NCBI GenBank assembly: GCA_900772675.1
Contig: CAAGRM010000221.1
Span: forward strand, 1 to 13,940
DNA from: Lachnospiraceae bacterium
GTDB lineage: Bacteria > Bacillota > Clostridia > Lachnospirales > Lachnospiraceae
Length of the DNA stretch: 13,940 bases
Reading direction: 5' to 3'
The notes beneath the pieces are model-generated. The model made no database searches, was not told the origin of the DNA, and saw nothing but the letters and a program-made list of their open reading frames with translations. A program made the translations under genes and the position numbers. Positions 5,019-12,595 of this stretch are shown one piece after another. Position 1 is the first letter of the stretch, and each line of letters begins with the position of its first letter.

Positions 5019-6542
5019 ATGGAACAGAAAAAATCAGAATTTGACAAAGTACTAGGCGCATGGGATATTCTGGTCATTGCCTTCGGAGCCATGATTGGCT
5101 GGGGCTGGGTTGTATCCTCGGGAAACTGGATTCAAAAAGGTGGCGTTGTCGGAGCAGCAGTCGCATTTGCCATCGGTGGTGTCATGATTTTCTTCATCGG
5201 CTTGACCTACGCAGAGCTGACCGCAGCAATGCCGCAGTGCGGCGGCGAGCACGTATTCAGCTATAAGGCAATGGGACCGAATGGATCCTTTATCTGTACC
5301 TGGGCAATTATTCTTGGATATGTCAGCGTTACCTGTTTTGAGGCGTGCGCATTTCCAACTATCATTACCTATCTGTGGCCGGGATTTCTGAAGGGCTATA
5401 TGTATACGGTTGCGGGCTTTGATATCTATGCATCCTGGGTCGCAGTAGCTGTTCTGGTTGCTTTTCTGATCACACTGATCAATATTCTCGGTGCGAAGAC
5501 GGCAGCGGTTCTGCAGACGGTTCTCACCTGTATTATCGGCGGTGCCGGAATTCTTCTGATCGTGGCATCTGTCATCAACGGAGATACCGGTAATCTGCAG
5601 GGCCAGATGTTTGTCGGTGAGAGTACCGGCTCGATGGTTCAGAATATCGTTAAGGTTGCGGTTGTCACGCCGTTCTTCTTTATTGGTTTTGATGTCATTC
5701 CGCAGGCAGCAGAGGAAATCAATGTTCCGTTAAAGAAAATCGGTAAAATGATGATTCTCTCCGTTGTTCTTGCCGTAGTCTTTTATTCCTGTGTCATCCT
5801 GGCGGTCGGTTATGTACTGAATGCGTCTGAAATTCTGGCTTCTGAGGCTAATACCGGACTTGTCACAGCAGATGCGATGGCGAAGGCCTTTGGAACACAG
5901 ATCATGGCAAAGGTCATTATCATTGGCGGTATGTGCGGTATTATCACATCCTGGAACTCTTTCATGATCGGCGGTTCCCGTGCTATGTACTCTATGGCTG
6001 AATCTTATATGATTCCGCCTGTATTTGCCAAGCTCCATCCGAAGCACAAAACCCCAGTCAATTCCCTGTTCCTGATCGGCGCGCTGACGATGCTTGCTCC
6101 GTTTGCAGGACGAGGCATGATGGTATGGATCTGCGACGCCGGTAACTTCGGATGCTGTCTCGCTTACTGTATGGTATCTCTTTCTTTTTTGATTCTGCGG
6201 AAAAAAGAGCCGGATATGCCGCGTCCGTACCGTGTTCCGGCATACAAGTTCGTCGGAACGATGGCGGTTCTGATGTCGGGATGCATGGTTCTTGTTTACT
6301 GTATTCCGGGATCCGGCGGAACACTGACCATAGAAGAGTGGGCCATGGTAGGCGGCTGGAGCATTCTTGGAGTTGTCTTTTTTGTAGTATGTAAACTGAA
6401 ATATAAAGAAAAATTCGGCAGCCTGATTGAGCTGATCTCCGACGAGGACGCAGCGTCCCTGATGCCGGAGGCAGACGATGCGGAACTCGATGTTGTGATT
6501 GATGCGGCAATCGACCGTGTACTTGCTAAAATGGCCGGCTGA
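5019..6542 (+). CDS. APC-superfamily amino acid/amine permease
   Basis: 507-aa polytopic membrane protein with about 12 hydrophobic segments and a ~60-residue acidic cytosolic tail. The first helix carries AFGAMIGWGWVV (21-32), the unwound substrate-binding region of APC transporters, here with Trp-rich GWGW instead of the common GSGIF-like form. A second signature, FFFIGFDVIPQAAEEI, follows near the middle. APC transporters import amino acids, GABA or polyamines by cation symport or exchange; which applies here is not visible. GGGGAGG (5004-5010) lies across the end of the preceding gene. Position between an aminotransferase and an alcohol dehydrogenase suggests it supplies their substrate. 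Confidence 0.9.
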   Translation: MEQKKSEFDKVLGAWDILVIAFGAMIGWGWVVSSGNWIQKGGVVGAAVAFAIGGVMIFFIGLTYAELTAAMPQCGGEHVFSYKAMGPNGSFICTWAIILGYVSVTCFEACAFPTIITYLWPGFLKGYMYTVAGFDIYASWVAVAVLVAFLITLINILGAKTAAVLQTVLTCIIGGAGILLIVASVINGDTGNLQGQMFVGESTGSMVQNIVKVAVVTPFFFIGFDVIPQAAEEINVPLKKIGKMMILSVVLAVVFYSCVILAVGYVLNASEILASEANTGLVTADAMAKAFGTQIMAKVIIIGGMCGIITSWNSFMIGGSRAMYSMAESYMIPPVFAKLHPKHKTPVNSLFLIGALTMLAPFAGRGMMVWICDAGNFGCCLAYCMVSLSFLILRKKEPDMPRPYRVPAYKFVGTMAVLMSGCMVLVYCIPGSGGTLTIEEWAMVGGWSILGVVFFVVCKLKYKEKFGSLIELISDEDAASLMPEADDAELDVVIDAAIDRVLAKMAG

Positions 6543-6558
6543 AACAGAAAAATACAAA

Positions 6559-6598
6559 GGAAAGCGTGTCGGAAGTGGAAATTTTCGGCACGCTTTCT
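6559..6598 (+). other. Long GGAA-loop hairpin between permease and dehydrogenase genes
   Basis: GAAAGCGTG (6560-6568) pairs perfectly with CACGCTTTC (6589-6597). With G-U pairs the stem runs inward to 6576/6581, closing on a GGAA tetraloop: about 18 pairs in all. TGAAAGAAAA follows instead of a T-run, so it is unlikely to be an efficient terminator. It may stabilise or punctuate the permease/dehydrogenase mRNA. Its left arm plus TTTTCG resembles the dispersed repeat at 56-77. Confidence 0.6.
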
Positions 6599-6620
6599 GA
6601 AAGAAAAGAGGAAGAATAGT

Positions 6621-7805
6621 ATGAACGCATTCGAATTTTCGATTCCACAGAATATTATCGTTGGCGCAGGAACGCTTGGCAGACTGCCGGAGTGTGCGCA
6701 GAAGCTGGGAGGAACCCACGCCATGATTCTTTCCGGCCCGACCCTGAAAAAAATGGGTATTGTGGACAAAGCGGCAGACAGCCTGAAAGCAGCAGGAATT
6801 GCGGCAGATATTTTTACCGATATTGAGGCTAATCCGTCTGTTGCTACCGTGGAAAAAGCAACAGAGAGCTATCTTACTTCCGGTGCGGATTTTATCGTAG
6901 CGCTTGGTGGCGGCTCCCCGATGGACGTTGCAAAGGCTGTCGGAGTGACGGCAAAATACGGCGGAAGCATCACCGAGTATGAGGGTGCTCATAAGGTACC
7001 GGGTAAAATCGTTCCTCTGATTGCGATTCCGACTACGGCAGGAACCGGCTCCGAGGTGACTGCGTTTTCTGTCATTACGGATCACAGCAGAGACTATAAG
7101 CTGACGGTATTCAGTTATGAGCTTCTTCCTGCGTATGCCATTCTCGATCCGGAGCTTTTAACCTCTGCTCCGGCATCCGTTGCGGCAGCCTGTGGCATTG
7201 ATGCCTTTATTCATGCAGAAGAAGCCTACGTTTCCACTGCATCATCCCCGTTTTCCGATGCAATGGCAGAAAAAGCGATGGAGCTGATCGGCAAAAACAT
7301 CCGCCGCTTTGTGGCACGCAGAACCGATCTGGAAGCTGCTGAAGCCATGCTGATGGGTTCCTTGTTTGCAGGTATTGCATTTTCTTATGCAAGACTTGGA
7401 AATGTGCATGCGATGAGCCACCCGGTAAGCGCATTTTTTGATGTGCCGCATGGTGTGGCCAATGCAGTGCTGCTGCCGGTGATTGCAGAGTACAATGCGC
7501 TGGCAGACCATGGAAGATATTTGAAAATTTACAACTATATCAGCGAAATTCCGGCATATGCCGATGAATTTGAGCCGATGATGCTGGTTGATGCCATTCG
7601 CGAGCTGACAGAGGCCATCGGAATCCCGGCAAACCTGACCGAAGCCATCCGTCAGGCAGCCAGGGGAAAAGAAGTGACGGAAAAGGAAATCGAGAGTAAA
7701 ATCGTGCCGATGGCAGTCGATGCAATGAAGAGCGGAAACATTGCTGTCAATCCGAGAACGTCACGTCAGCAGGATATCGAGGCTCTGTACCGGAAAGCAC
7801 TGTAG
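6621..7805 (+). CDS. Iron-containing (group III) alcohol dehydrogenase
   Basis: 394-aa Fe-ADH family enzyme, full length. It reduces an aldehyde with NAD(P)H, or the reverse. The dinucleotide-binding GGGSPMDVAKAVG is at 96-108 and PTTAGTGSEVT at 137-147. The four expected metal ligands are present: Asp194 and His198 (IDAFIH), His263 (GNVHAMSH) and His277 (DVPHG). GAGGA (6608-6612) precedes ATG 6621. Downstream of the aminotransferase and permease, its natural partner would be the semialdehyde made by transamination, as 4-hydroxybutyrate dehydrogenases do in clostridial GABA fermentation; a broad ethanol/butanol-type dehydrogenase is the alternative. It is the last gene before a strong terminator. 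Confidence 0.92.
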   Translation: MNAFEFSIPQNIIVGAGTLGRLPECAQKLGGTHAMILSGPTLKKMGIVDKAADSLKAAGIAADIFTDIEANPSVATVEKATESYLTSGADFIVALGGGSPMDVAKAVGVTAKYGGSITEYEGAHKVPGKIVPLIAIPTTAGTGSEVTAFSVITDHSRDYKLTVFSYELLPAYAILDPELLTSAPASVAAACGIDAFIHAEEAYVSTASSPFSDAMAEKAMELIGKNIRRFVARRTDLEAAEAMLMGSLFAGIAFSYARLGNVHAMSHPVSAFFDVPHGVANAVLLPVIAEYNALADHGRYLKIYNYISEIPAYADEFEPMMLVDAIRELTEAIGIPANLTEAIRQAARGKEVTEKEIESKIVPMAVDAMKSGNIAVNPRTSRQQDIEALYRKAL

Positions 7806-7921
7806 ACAGAAGAGAAAATGCAGAAGAAGCTTTTCTTTGGAAAAGAGGAACCTGAAAGAAACGCAGCGAAGCTTCCCGGTTGCTACCTGTAGTAAGACAA
7901 GAAAAGAGCCGGAACGAAAAG

Positions 7922-7985
7922 AAAAAGAACGATGTTGAAACGGATCTCCTCAAAAAAGGAGATACAACATCGTTCTTTTTTTTCT
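7922..7985 (+). terminator. Very strong two-tier intrinsic terminator
   Basis: A perfect 16-bp outer stem (7922-7937 with 7965-7980) is followed by a T-run. Inside the loop ATCTCCT (7944-7950) pairs with AGGAGAT (7957-7963). It closes the permease/dehydrogenase transcription unit 116 bp after the stop codon. The stretch 7806-7921 between gene and terminator has no supportable gene. Confidence 0.9.
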
Positions 7986-8013
7986 TGTGTTCTGAATTTA
8001 TGTGCTGTAAAAT
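7985..8013 (+). promoter_or_regulatory. Putative sigma-A promoter for the moxR operon
   Basis: TTGTGT (7985-7990), a 17-bp spacer, and TAAAAT (8008-8013). It starts inside the T-tail of the preceding terminator. The resulting leader (to 8148) contains hairpin AGCTG/CAGCT near 8056-8069 and the inverted repeat CGATTC (8078-8083) / GAATCG (8108-8113), of unknown meaning. No other gene is visible in 7986-8148. Confidence 0.4.
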
Positions 8014-8148
8014 ATTTTTATCGTGCTTTTCTTATAGAACAGAGCATCGAGGGGGAGCTGTTTTCAGCTATTTGTAACGATTCAGAGCCATGCGAAAGAA
8101 ACGGGGAGAATCGCAGCACGCAAATTTACATCGGGAGGAAGCAAAAAC

Positions 8149-9093
8149 ATGGAAAACAATGGATTACAGCAATTGAAAGAAAATATTGCAAAAGTCATGA
8201 TCGGAAATGAGCGTACCATCGAGCTTGTTCTGACCTGCCTCGTTGCCAGAGGCCACATTCTGCTGGAGGATGTGCCCGGCACCGGAAAGACAGTCATGGC
8301 AAAGTCACTTGCAAAATCGGTAGAAGCGGAGTTTGGACGGATTCAGTTCACACCCGATATGCTGCCGTCAGATGTCACCGGACTCAATTATTTTGATGCG
8401 AAAAGCGGAGAATTTGTCTTCTCAAAAGGTCCCGTTTTCTGTAACATTCTGCTTGCCGATGAGATCAACCGTGCGACACCGAAAACACAGAGCAGCCTTC
8501 TTGAATGTATGGCAGAGCGTCAGATCACGGTGGATGGTGTGACCAGAGAGCTGGAAGAGCCGTTCCTTGTCATTGCGACCCAGAATCCGCTTGAGACACT
8601 CGGAACCTTTCCGCTGCCGGAGGCACAGATGGACCGTTTCCTGATGAAGCTTTCCATGGAATCGTTGAGCCCGGCAGAAGAAACACAGATGATCGGCCGT
8701 TTTCTGACGGAGGAGCCGCTCGCCGAGCTGACAGCTGTCTGCAAAAAAGAGGAGATCCGTGCTTTGCAGGAGGCATGCAGGGAAGTTTATCTGCACCCGG
8801 AGCTTGTGCAGTATCTTGTCCGTGTTGTACAGGAGACACGCGGAAACAGTAAAATTGCAAGCGGCGTGAGTCCGCGTGGTACACTGGCATTTTTACGCGC
8901 CGTACAGGGTCATGCACTGGTACAGGGACGAAGCTATGTTGTGCCGGAGGATTTCAAGGCCGTAGCCGTTCCGGTCCTTGCACACCGCCTTACGATGCAG
9001 ATCGGTGCGGACGACGGAAGAGCTGCGGAATCGGTCATTGAGGAGATCCTGAACCGTGTGGAGCTGCCGACCGAAAACTGGTCAGGAAGGTAA
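8149..9093 (+). CDS. MoxR-family AAA+ ATPase
   Basis: 314-aa AAA+ protein of the MoxR branch, the usual length. Walker A DVPGTGKT is at 41-48, Walker B LLADEINRA at 101-109, sensor-1 ATQNP around Asn146, and the arginine-finger region QMDRF at 160-164, followed by the C-terminal helical lid. MoxR ATPases act as chaperones that assemble or activate protein complexes, commonly with a DUF58/vWA partner encoded next door, as here. It is cytosolic, with no signal peptide. GGGAGGA (8132-8138) precedes ATG 8149. The next gene begins 6 bp after the stop, so this is an operon. The client is unknown; envelope or transglutaminase-linked roles are the common guess for this gene trio. Confidence 0.95.
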   Translation: MENNGLQQLKENIAKVMIGNERTIELVLTCLVARGHILLEDVPGTGKTVMAKSLAKSVEAEFGRIQFTPDMLPSDVTGLNYFDAKSGEFVFSKGPVFCNILLADEINRATPKTQSSLLECMAERQITVDGVTRELEEPFLVIATQNPLETLGTFPLPEAQMDRFLMKLSMESLSPAEETQMIGRFLTEEPLAELTAVCKKEEIRALQEACREVYLHPELVQYLVRVVQETRGNSKIASGVSPRGTLAFLRAVQGHALVQGRSYVVPEDFKAVAVPVLAHRLTMQIGADDGRAAESVIEEILNRVELPTENWSGR

Positions 9094-9099
9094 CGGAAT

Positions 9100-10230
9100 A
9101 TGCTTCTTTTATTACTATTTGGAATGGGTCTGGCGTGGTTTCTTCAGAAAAAGCTATATCAGAAAAGCTGGCAGAAAAATCTGAAAATTCAGGTCGGATT
9201 TCAGGATTCCGCGATCTATGAGGGGGAGGAAAGCACCTTGAAAGAGGTGGTTGTAAATGATAAGCTTCTGCCGATTCCAGCGCTCGAGCTTGGCATTTCC
9301 ATGAGCCGCAACCTGGAATTTGACCGCGAGGCGAAAGCAAATGCGAGTATCACCGACCAGAGCTACAAGCGCGATGTCTTTTCCTTCCTGTTTCATCAGC
9401 AGGTGACAAGAACGCTGCCGTTTCGGGCGAAAAAACGAGGATTTTATGAGATCACAGGAGTACACGCTGTGGCGTACGACCTCTTTTTCCGGGAGGGCTT
9501 TTACAGCGATTACCCACAGCAGACACAGATGTACGTTTATCCGCGCCAGGTCGATACGGCACGGATTCAGATGATCTGCCGTGCCGTATCCGGCATGGTT
9601 CTGTCGCGAAACCGCCTGTATGAGGATCCGTTTGAGTTTTCCGGGATCCGTGATTACCGGAAAGAGGATCCGATGAACCGTATCAACTGGAAATCATCGG
9701 CGCGGATGGGAGAGCTGATGGTCAACCAGTTCGATGCGACGACAAGCGTGGAAGTCACGGTGCTTTTGGATATTGAAGATTCCAATATTCTGCGCGAGGA
9801 AGCACAGGTCGAAGAGAGCATCCGTATTACGTCTTCTCTTGCCGCACGGATGGTAAAAAACAAGATGAATCTGTGGGTAAAGAGTAATGCAAAGGATGCA
9901 AAGACCGGAGAAGGACTGAACGTCCATCTGGCGGCAGGAGCCGGAAAAACAGCAGAGCTGAACCGAAAATTGGCGTGTGTGAAGCTGGGAGAAAATCTGT
10001 TTTCCGGTGCAGAGCTTCTGCAAAAAGAAGCAGAAAAAGAAATCACCGGGCACACCTATCTTGTCATATCGAAAAACAGAACGGATGAAGTGCGACAGGC
10101 GCTTTTGCAGCTTTCCGGTGTGCAGAATCAGGTGTTGTGGGTGATTCCGTATCTGCCGGGAGAAGAGATTCCTGCGGAGCGAAACCGCGCATATACAGTG
10201 CTTGGCTGGGAGGTGAAACCATGGAAATAA
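9100..10230 (+). CDS. DUF58 domain protein, membrane anchored
   Basis: 376 aa. A single hydrophobic helix (residues 1-14) followed by KK suggests an N-terminal anchor. A beta-rich region to about 150 precedes the DUF58 core; the hallmark runs through DPFEFSGIRDYRKED (176-190) and MNRINWKSSAR (192-202). A vWA-like strand with DIEDS at 224-228 follows; this is not the canonical DxSxS metal site, so metal binding is questionable. DUF58 proteins are encoded with MoxR ATPases and thought to be their adaptor or client. Here it begins 6 bp after moxR and overlaps the next gene by 10 bases, so expression is coupled. Confidence 0.9.
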   Translation: MLLLLLFGMGLAWFLQKKLYQKSWQKNLKIQVGFQDSAIYEGEESTLKEVVVNDKLLPIPALELGISMSRNLEFDREAKANASITDQSYKRDVFSFLFHQQVTRTLPFRAKKRGFYEITGVHAVAYDLFFREGFYSDYPQQTQMYVYPRQVDTARIQMICRAVSGMVLSRNRLYEDPFEFSGIRDYRKEDPMNRINWKSSARMGELMVNQFDATTSVEVTVLLDIEDSNILREEAQVEESIRITSSLAARMVKNKMNLWVKSNAKDAKTGEGLNVHLAAGAGKTAELNRKLACVKLGENLFSGAELLQKEAEKEITGHTYLVISKNRTDEVRQALLQLSGVQNQVLWVIPYLPGEEIPAERNRAYTVLGWEVKPWK

Positions 10231-11606
10231 AAAAAACACCGGTACAGATTCCACTGACCTGGCTTCATGTCTGGATTCTTTTTGCCGGATTTTATGCATT
10301 TGCCGCCGGATTTCTGGAGATGGCCGGGCGGGAAGCATTGTATTTTTGCGCTGTTTCCTTCTTGCTGCTGCTTCCGATTGCGGCAAGCTGGCTTCTGATC
10401 CGGAAAACAAAGGCACTCTGGCAGTTTTTGCTCTGCGGAATGGTTGTCTGTGCAGCCATGTATGCGGCGGCAAAATTTTGCTGCGGTATGTTCAGCTTAC
10501 AGGCGGCGGAGGCAATCGCATCTGCAATCGCGGCAAAGGGTGGGAAAAGTAAATTTGAGAACGCCATTTCCCCGGCGTTTCTGGAGCAGCTTTCCGGTGT
10601 GATGACAGGCTGTCTGGCGGCGGTTATTTTCCTGATCCGCGGTTATGTCCGTATCCGGAAAGGGCAGCTGAAAAAGGAGGCGCAGGAGCTTCCGGCGGGT
10701 TCGATGCCGCTTGCGGACAAGGAAGCGTGGGAAATCCCTACCGTTCTCGATGAGCCAAAGCCGCTTCATTTTCTCTGGCTGATCGTACAGTATGTGACCG
10801 GTGTGCTGCTGAAAATGCCGTTTTACTGGAATCTCATCTTCTGGCTTTTGTTTGCCGATGTTTTTCTGTGCTTTTTCTGCCAGTACCTGAACGGTATGTA
10901 TCATTTCATCCGCGACCACCGGAAAATTGCAAATCTCCCGGTGGAAACCATGCAAAGGACAGGGAAACTGATCCTCAAAATTGCGGTTCTTCTGCTGGTG
11001 CTGTTTGTACTTCCGGCGGCAATTTACGGCAAAGATCCGATTGCGGAGGCAATCGCCGGATATGAGCCAAAGGAAGCAAAGGGAGATGTGACATGGGAAA
11101 TCCCGGAGACGCAGATGCAGCAGGGCATGGAGCAGGGTGACATGTCTGAGATGCTGGGAGATGTGGAATATCAGCCAATGCCCGCGTGGCTTTCGAATCT
11201 TCTCTCGGGGGTGATGTATTTCGTTCTCGTTGCCGTCGGAGCTGCAGTCCTGCGGGCAATCTATCACGGTGTGCGGAGCGCGGGAAAAGCCTTTTCGGAG
11301 GATGAGGAGGACGAAGTTCTCTTTTTGCATCAGGAAAAAGACGAGCGGGAAAATCTGCCGTGGCGGCGAGAAAAGAAAGAGGGCTATCTCTCGCCGAATA
11401 TGCGGATCCGCCGGCAATATAAAAAGACCATTAAAAGAGCCGGAAAATACCGGCCGGCCGGAGTCGAAACCCCGGCGGAGCTGGAAGAGAAAAATAAGCT
11501 TTCCGGTGATGGGATAAAGCGGCTGCATGAAGGCTATGAGAAAGCCCGTTACAGCCGGGAAGGCTGTACCAAAGAAGAGGCGGACGCACTCCGGAACACG
11601 TTTTAG
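10221..11606 (+). CDS. Membrane protein with C-terminal DUF4129-like domain
   Basis: 461-aa protein with about seven hydrophobic segments (roughly 12-32, 39-60, 66-86, 125-140, 183-222, 250-269, 326-347) and a cytosolic C-terminal third. The tail, with VETPAELEEK (415-424) and LHEGYEKARYS (435-445), resembles DUF4129, the domain that ends TgpA-type transglutaminases in moxR-DUF58 operons. No transglutaminase Cys-His-Asp domain is visible between helices six and seven, only a short Met/Gln-rich loop (298-320). ATG 10221 follows GGGAGG (10208-10213) and overlaps the DUF58 stop; the frame extends upstream but without a better start. Its 3' end converges on spoVAC with 13 bp between. The family call is moderately sure, the function unknown. 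Confidence 0.75.
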   Translation: MEIKKTPVQIPLTWLHVWILFAGFYAFAAGFLEMAGREALYFCAVSFLLLLPIAASWLLIRKTKALWQFLLCGMVVCAAMYAAAKFCCGMFSLQAAEAIASAIAAKGGKSKFENAISPAFLEQLSGVMTGCLAAVIFLIRGYVRIRKGQLKKEAQELPAGSMPLADKEAWEIPTVLDEPKPLHFLWLIVQYVTGVLLKMPFYWNLIFWLLFADVFLCFFCQYLNGMYHFIRDHRKIANLPVETMQRTGKLILKIAVLLLVLFVLPAAIYGKDPIAEAIAGYEPKEAKGDVTWEIPETQMQQGMEQGDMSEMLGDVEYQPMPAWLSNLLSGVMYFVLVAVGAAVLRAIYHGVRSAGKAFSEDEEDEVLFLHQEKDERENLPWRREKKEGYLSPNMRIRRQYKKTIKRAGKYRPAGVETPAELEEKNKLSGDGIKRLHEGYEKARYSREGCTKEEADALRNTF

Positions 11607-11619
11607 CGTTAAAATTCTT

Positions 11620-12093
11620 CTAAATCCAGTGTCCGGCTATGCTCCACAGCCAGTAAATAAGGCCGAGCAGCCAGCTCGAAAAGACACCGTACAGAAGGAC
11701 AGGTCCGGCAATGGTGAAAATTTTTGCACCGATGCCGAAAACCTGTCCTTCTTTTTGATACTCAATCGCCGGGGCAGCAACTGAGTTGGCAAATCCGGTG
11801 ATCGGAACGAGTGCGCCGCATCCGGCAAAGGTGACAATTTTCTGATAAATATTCAAACCGGTCAGGATTACGCTGCAAAGAATCAGAATCAGCGAGCACC
11901 ATGCACCGGCATCGTCCTGGTTCAGGGAAAACTGTGTTTTACCGATCCGGAGCAGAATCTGCCCCAGGACACAGATCAGCCCGCCGACAACAAAGGCTTT
12001 TCCCATGTTGGGGAAGAGCTTCTGTTTTGGAGTCACTTCTTTGACAAACTGTTCATATTCTTTTTTTGCCCGTTCACTTTTTAAACTCTGCAT
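11620..12093 (-). CDS. spoVAC: Stage V sporulation protein AC
   Basis: 157-aa membrane protein with about four hydrophobic segments, matching the SpoVAC family in length and in the stretches KAFVVGGLICVLGQ (34-47) and VPITGFANSVAAPAIEY (~96-112). In Bacillus SpoVAC is an inner-membrane component of the SpoVA channel with mechanosensitive behaviour, passing Ca-dipicolinate during spore formation and germination. AGGAGG (12108-12103) lies 9 nt before the ATG at 12093; an in-frame GTG one codon earlier is possible. It is third in the spoVAA-AB-AC unit with a 73-bp gap to spoVAB. The usual next gene, spoVAD, is not downstream; the DUF4129 gene converges instead. Confidence 0.94.
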   Translation of the reverse strand: MQSLKSERAKKEYEQFVKEVTPKQKLFPNMGKAFVVGGLICVLGQILLRIGKTQFSLNQDDAGAWCSLILILCSVILTGLNIYQKIVTFAGCGALVPITGFANSVAAPAIEYQKEGQVFGIGAKIFTIAGPVLLYGVFSSWLLGLIYWLWSIAGHWI

Positions 12094-12124
12094 CACATTT
12101 TACCTCCTGTTCGGGAACTGATGG

Positions 12125-12148
12125 AAATATACCGTTAAATATACCGTT
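12125..12148. repeat. Perfect 12-bp tandem duplication
   Basis: AAATATACCGTT occurs twice head to tail (12125-12136, 12137-12148) between spoVAB and spoVAC, just upstream of the spoVAC ribosome binding site on the minus strand. It could be replication slippage or a duplicated protein-binding site. Confidence 0.7.
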
Positions 12149-12152
12149 GTTT

Positions 12153-12175
12153 ACGAAAAGCCTTTTTCAGACACG
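12153..12175 (-). repeat. Dispersed hairpin repeat, copy B
   Basis: Read on the minus strand this matches 56-77 over its whole length with one extra A. It begins inside the last codons of spoVAB (the TGA stop is part of it) and folds as GAAAA-AGGC-TTTTC, placing a small hairpin directly after the spoVAB stop. Confidence 0.55.
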
Positions 12176-12595
12176 TGCAAGGCCGGCTGCAAAATAAAAA
12201 AGAGATCCTGCGATTTTACCTGCCGCCATACAGAAAATCACAAACGGCAGACCGCGCGTCAGGCCAATTCTGCGGCAGAGAATGGAAAAAAGACTGACAA
12301 CCTCGCCGAGCGCGATAATCCAGCTTCCAAGATAAACACCTGCAAAAAGCCAGAAAACCCCGAGTGTCCAGGCGGGAAGCGAAAGGGAGACCGTGCTGAT
12401 GGAAATCAGGTTGCCAAACAGTGCCCCTGCCATACAGCAGCATTCGTAGAAACGCAGGCTTTTTGCAGTCTTTGAGATGCCGGCGTAGCGCGTCACGATA
12501 CCAAGACCGATCACAAGTGCTACAAGACCGCTTGCAATGAAAAAACCGAGACTAAGACCGGCTGCGGACAGCAGGATCCCTGACAGAATTTGCAT
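12167..12595 (-). CDS. spoVAB: Stage V sporulation protein AB
   Basis: 142-aa hydrophobic protein with about four membrane segments. It fits SpoVAB in size, composition and position between spoVAA and spoVAC. SpoVAB is a membrane component of the SpoVA dipicolinate transport system with no known catalytic role. The ATG at 12595 is chosen because AGGAGG (12607-12602) lies 6 nt before it and the protein then starts with the first membrane helix; a longer frame to 12658 would add 21 polar residues inside spoVAA. It overlaps the end of spoVAA by 44 bases, a strong sign of coupling. The frame ends with LARV inside a hairpin repeat. Confidence 0.9.
   Translation of the reverse strand: MQILSGILLSAAGLSLGFFIASGLVALVIGLGIVTRYAGISKTAKSLRFYECCCMAGALFGNLISISTVSLSLPAWTLGVFWLFAGVYLGSWIIALGEVVSLFSILCRRIGLTRGLPFVIFCMAAGKIAGSLFYFAAGLARV

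Noticed and set aside
5730-7085. A 451-codon open frame on the minus strand across the permease and dehydrogenase genes
   Set aside because: It is antisense to two clearly recognisable proteins, is rich in Arg/His/Cys without any domain pattern, and has no ribosome binding site in context. It is a codon-bias shadow.
7741-8210. Small plus-strand frames in the gap between the dehydrogenase and moxR
   Set aside because: They cross the strong terminator at 7922-7985 or the start of moxR, have Lys/Arg-rich random composition and lack ribosome binding sites.
10497-11528. A 343-codon minus-strand frame opposite the DUF4129 gene
   Set aside because: The composition (His, Arg, Phe, Pro rich) and lack of motifs mark it as antisense of the real gene, which is supported by overlap with DUF58 and a good ribosome binding site.
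12125-12148. Start of a CRISPR or larger repeat array
   Set aside because: There are only two adjacent 12-bp units without spacers, and no cas genes in the window.
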